Part shown: one piece after another, positions 62,536-64,000 of the stretch
Layout of the letters: every line of letters begins with the position of its first letter
Position numbering within the stretch: the first letter of the stretch is position 1
NCBI RefSeq assembly: GCF_012396315.1
Contig: NZ_JAAXPF010000004.1
Span: 62,001 to 126,000 of the forward strand
Length of the DNA stretch: 64,000 nucleotides
Source of the DNA: Corynebacterium mucifaciens
Lineage (GTDB): Bacteria > Actinomycetota > Actinomycetes > Mycobacteriales > Mycobacteriaceae
Direction of reading: 5' to 3'
Program-made: the position numbers and the translations under genes
The notes under the pieces: generated by a model
What the model was told of the DNA's origin: nothing
What the model saw: only the letters and a program-made list of their open reading frames with translations
Database searches by the model: none

Positions 62536-63253
62536 GGGGCATCCAAATAACTCCGGCTTGGCGTCCGGTGACGCCGTCTCGGCGGTGGGAGAAGAAATCG
62601 TGGTCGGTGATGGTGTCGCGCGGATCTGCGTCGATGTGGGTAACGCCCAGGCTCAGCAGCTGGCGCACCAAGCCCGCGCGCACGTCGATACCGGCGGTGC
62701 CCCGCGTCGTTGTCGTGCGGGAGCCGGGCAAATGCTTCTCCACGTCCGCGGCCATGTCCTCCGGAACCTCGTAGGACGCACCCGCGGCGGCAGGGCCCAA
62801 GAGCACCTGGATCCGGGCGGGCTGGGCACCCAAATCCAGCATTGCCTGCACTGTGTTTTTCACAATGCCGTTGCGCGCGCCCATCCGCCCGGCATGGGCC
62901 ACCCCGATCACGCCGGCGGTGTGGTCCGACAGCAGCACCGGGGTGCAGTCGGCCACCAGCACGCACAGCGCGAGGTCTTTTTCACGCGTCACCAGGGCAT
63001 CGGTGGCTTCCACGGGGACGGCCGAAGGCGCGTCGACACGCGTGACTGTGTTCGTGTGCAGTTGCTCCATCCACACGAAGCGGTCGGCGGGCAACCCGAG
63101 GATGCCCGCCAAGCGCGAGCGGTTCGCGGCGACGTCCTCCGGGTTGTCGCCGACGTGCGTGCCCAGGTTGAAGGAGTCGTAGGGAGCAGCGGAAACCCCG
63201 CCCACACGGGAGGTGAACACCATGCGGACGGGGCGGGTGGAAAGATCTGGCAT
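62528..63253 (-). CDS. pgeF: Peptidoglycan editing factor PgeF (YfiH/DUF152)
   Basis: A 241-residue multicopper-oxidase-like fold protein formerly called laccase. Homologues hydrolyse mis-incorporated amino acids from peptidoglycan precursors or act on purine nucleosides. Metal-site motifs: MEQLHTNTV, VADCTPVLLSD and VAHAGRMGARNGI. TAAGCT ends 7 nt before the ATG and lies just past the ftsZ stop, so it may have its own promoter within the division cluster. Confidence 0.93.
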   Translation of the reverse strand: MPDLSTRPVRMVFTSRVGGVSAAPYDSFNLGTHVGDNPEDVAANRSRLAGILGLPADRFVWMEQLHTNTVTRVDAPSAVPVEATDALVTREKDLALCVLVADCTPVLLSDHTAGVIGVAHAGRMGARNGIVKNTVQAMLDLGAQPARIQVLLGPAAAGASYEVPEDMAADVEKHLPGSRTTTTRGTAGIDVRAGLVRQLLSLGVTHIDADPRDTITDHDFFSHRRDGVTGRQAGVIWMPHA

Positions 63254-63260
63254 GCCAGCC

Positions 63261-63266
63261 AGCTTA
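63261..63266 (-). promoter_or_regulatory. -10 element of pgeF-yggS
   Basis: TAAGCT in the 14-bp gap after ftsZ, 7 nt before ATG 63253. Confidence 0.4.
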
Positions 63267-63267
63267 A

Positions 63268-64000
63268 CTAGCGCATGAAGTCCGGCACATCCACATCGTC
63301 GAATCCGCCGTCGAAACCGCCGTCGAAGCCACCGTCACGGCGCTCGCGCGCGTCGCGGTCCCTGTCACGGTCGGTGAACAGGCCGCCGCGGGGGGCCTCG
63401 TAGCGGTGGCGTGCCTGGTACTCATCCTTGGCGGGCTCCGCTTCCACAACTCGGGAGGAGGCCTGCTCGCGCTGCGGCGCCTCGTGCTCCGCGGGCTCGG
63501 CCGGGCGGGCGTTGGCCTTCTCGTCGAAGCCGGTGGCGATGATGGTCACGCGCACCTCGTCGCCCAGGTTGTCGTCGATGATGGTGCCGAAGATGATGTT
63601 GGCGTCCTCGTCCGCCTTCTCTTCCACGATGGATGCGGCATTGTTGACCTCCATCAGGCCCAGGTCGGAACCGCCGGCCACCGAAATGAGCACGCCCTTC
63701 GCGCCCTCCATGGTGGTCTCCAGCAGCGGGGAGTTGATGGCCTGCTCGGTTGCCGTCATCACCCGGTTTTCGCCGCGGGCGGAGCCGACGCCCATGAGCG
63801 CGGAACCAGCGTCCGCCATGACGGAGCGCACGTCGGCGAAGTCCACGTTGATCATGCCCGGGATGGTGATGAGGTTGGTGATGCCCTGGACACCGTTGTA
63901 GAGCACCTCATCCGCGGCGCGGAAGGCTTCCATCATGGAAAGCTCGGCCTCGCCGAGCTGCAGCAGGCGGTCGTTCGGGATGACGATGACGGTGTCGCAG
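63268..64000 (-). CDS. ftsZ: Cell division protein FtsZ, 5' end cut by window edge
   Basis: Tubulin-like GTPase that forms the division ring. The visible 244 residues begin in the second half of the GTPase core (DTVIVIPNDRLLQLGE), continue through the C-terminal core domain (GVQGITNLITIPGMINVDFADV, GTIIDDNLGDEVRVTIIATGF), a charged linker, and the conserved C-terminal peptide DVDVPDFMR that binds SepF. The reading frame is open at base 64000. Just before the peptide is a GGFD tandem repeat. Confidence 0.97.
   Translation of the reverse strand, partial: CDTVIVIPNDRLLQLGEAELSMMEAFRAADEVLYNGVQGITNLITIPGMINVDFADVRSVMADAGSALMGVGSARGENRVMTATEQAINSPLLETTMEGAKGVLISVAGGSDLGLMEVNNAASIVEEKADEDANIIFGTIIDDNLGDEVRVTIIATGFDEKANARPAEPAEHEAPQREQASSRVVEAEPAKDEYQARHRYEAPRGGLFTDRDRDRDARERRDGGFDGGFDGGFDDVDVPDFMR
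63298..63333. repeat. 12-bp tandem repeat in the ftsZ linker
   Basis: Three imperfect GTCGAANCCNCC units encoding GGFD repeats immediately before the C-terminal peptide. Confidence 0.8.

Overview
The window is a compact, GC-rich chromosomal segment that reads as the core genome of a Corynebacterium species. It is not a plasmid, phage or island. Three things point to the genus: the gene families (SepIVA-like, Wag31/DivIVA, SepF, Trp-operon membrane protein, RelS-type alarmone synthetase, DUF222-HNH protein, eukaryote-type IleS); many start codons preceded at 6-9 nt by a TANNNT hexamer, as in leaderless actinobacterial transcripts; and a gene order (gdhA ... glgP ... pyk-lgt ... glgX ... treY-relS ... 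ilvA ... dnaE1 ... rluD-lspA ... ileS-wag31-yggT-sepF-yggS-pgeF-ftsZ) that I recall as the order in C. glutamicum. I cannot name the species. No rRNA, tRNA, CRISPR array, insertion sequence or prophage gene was seen.

Layout. 1-5848: an amino-acid symporter (cut by the left edge), a flavin reductase-like protein, the mutM-rnc-yceD group with sepIVA upstream, and gdhA. 5960-15632: glycerate kinase, a DUF4921 protein, an M20 amidohydrolase, glycogen phosphorylase, and folate-pathway pabAB-pabC. 15633-15957 is the only long gene-free stretch and carries four copies of an 18-bp palindrome. 15958-25334: a UvrA paralogue, pyk, lgt, and the remains of a his/trp locus: a TrpC homologue without its catalytic Lys and Glu, the Trp-associated membrane protein, ImpA, and a HisH homologue without its nucleophilic Cys, followed by an MFS pump. 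25451-41414: a YbjN protein, envelope proteins, a TetR regulator, glgX, a DEDDh-BRCT nuclease, treY, relS, ilvA, and two exported proteins with C-terminal membrane anchors. 41470-56079: dnaE1, a MacB-like tripartite ABC system, rluD-lspA, two lipoproteins, asparaginase, dinB and a DUF222-HNH endonuclease. 56220-56328 holds three more copies of the palindrome. 56344-64000: ileS under a T-box leader, then the end of the division cluster (wag31, yggT, sepF, yggS, pgeF, ftsZ), with ftsZ cut by the right edge.

How it fits together. Carbon storage is well represented (glgP, glgX, treY, pyk), with gdhA for nitrogen assimilation. Polar growth and division proteins flank the window (SepIVA near the left; Wag31, SepF and FtsZ at the right). 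Lgt and LspA are the two lipoprotein-maturation enzymes that would process the four lipoproteins encoded here.

The most unusual signals are the seven-copy ACTATGC-N4-GCATAGT palindrome family in two intergenic clusters 40 kb apart, the two retained but catalytically degenerate his/trp enzymes, the operator-like inverted repeat in the HNH gene promoter, and the short-stem T-box before ileS.
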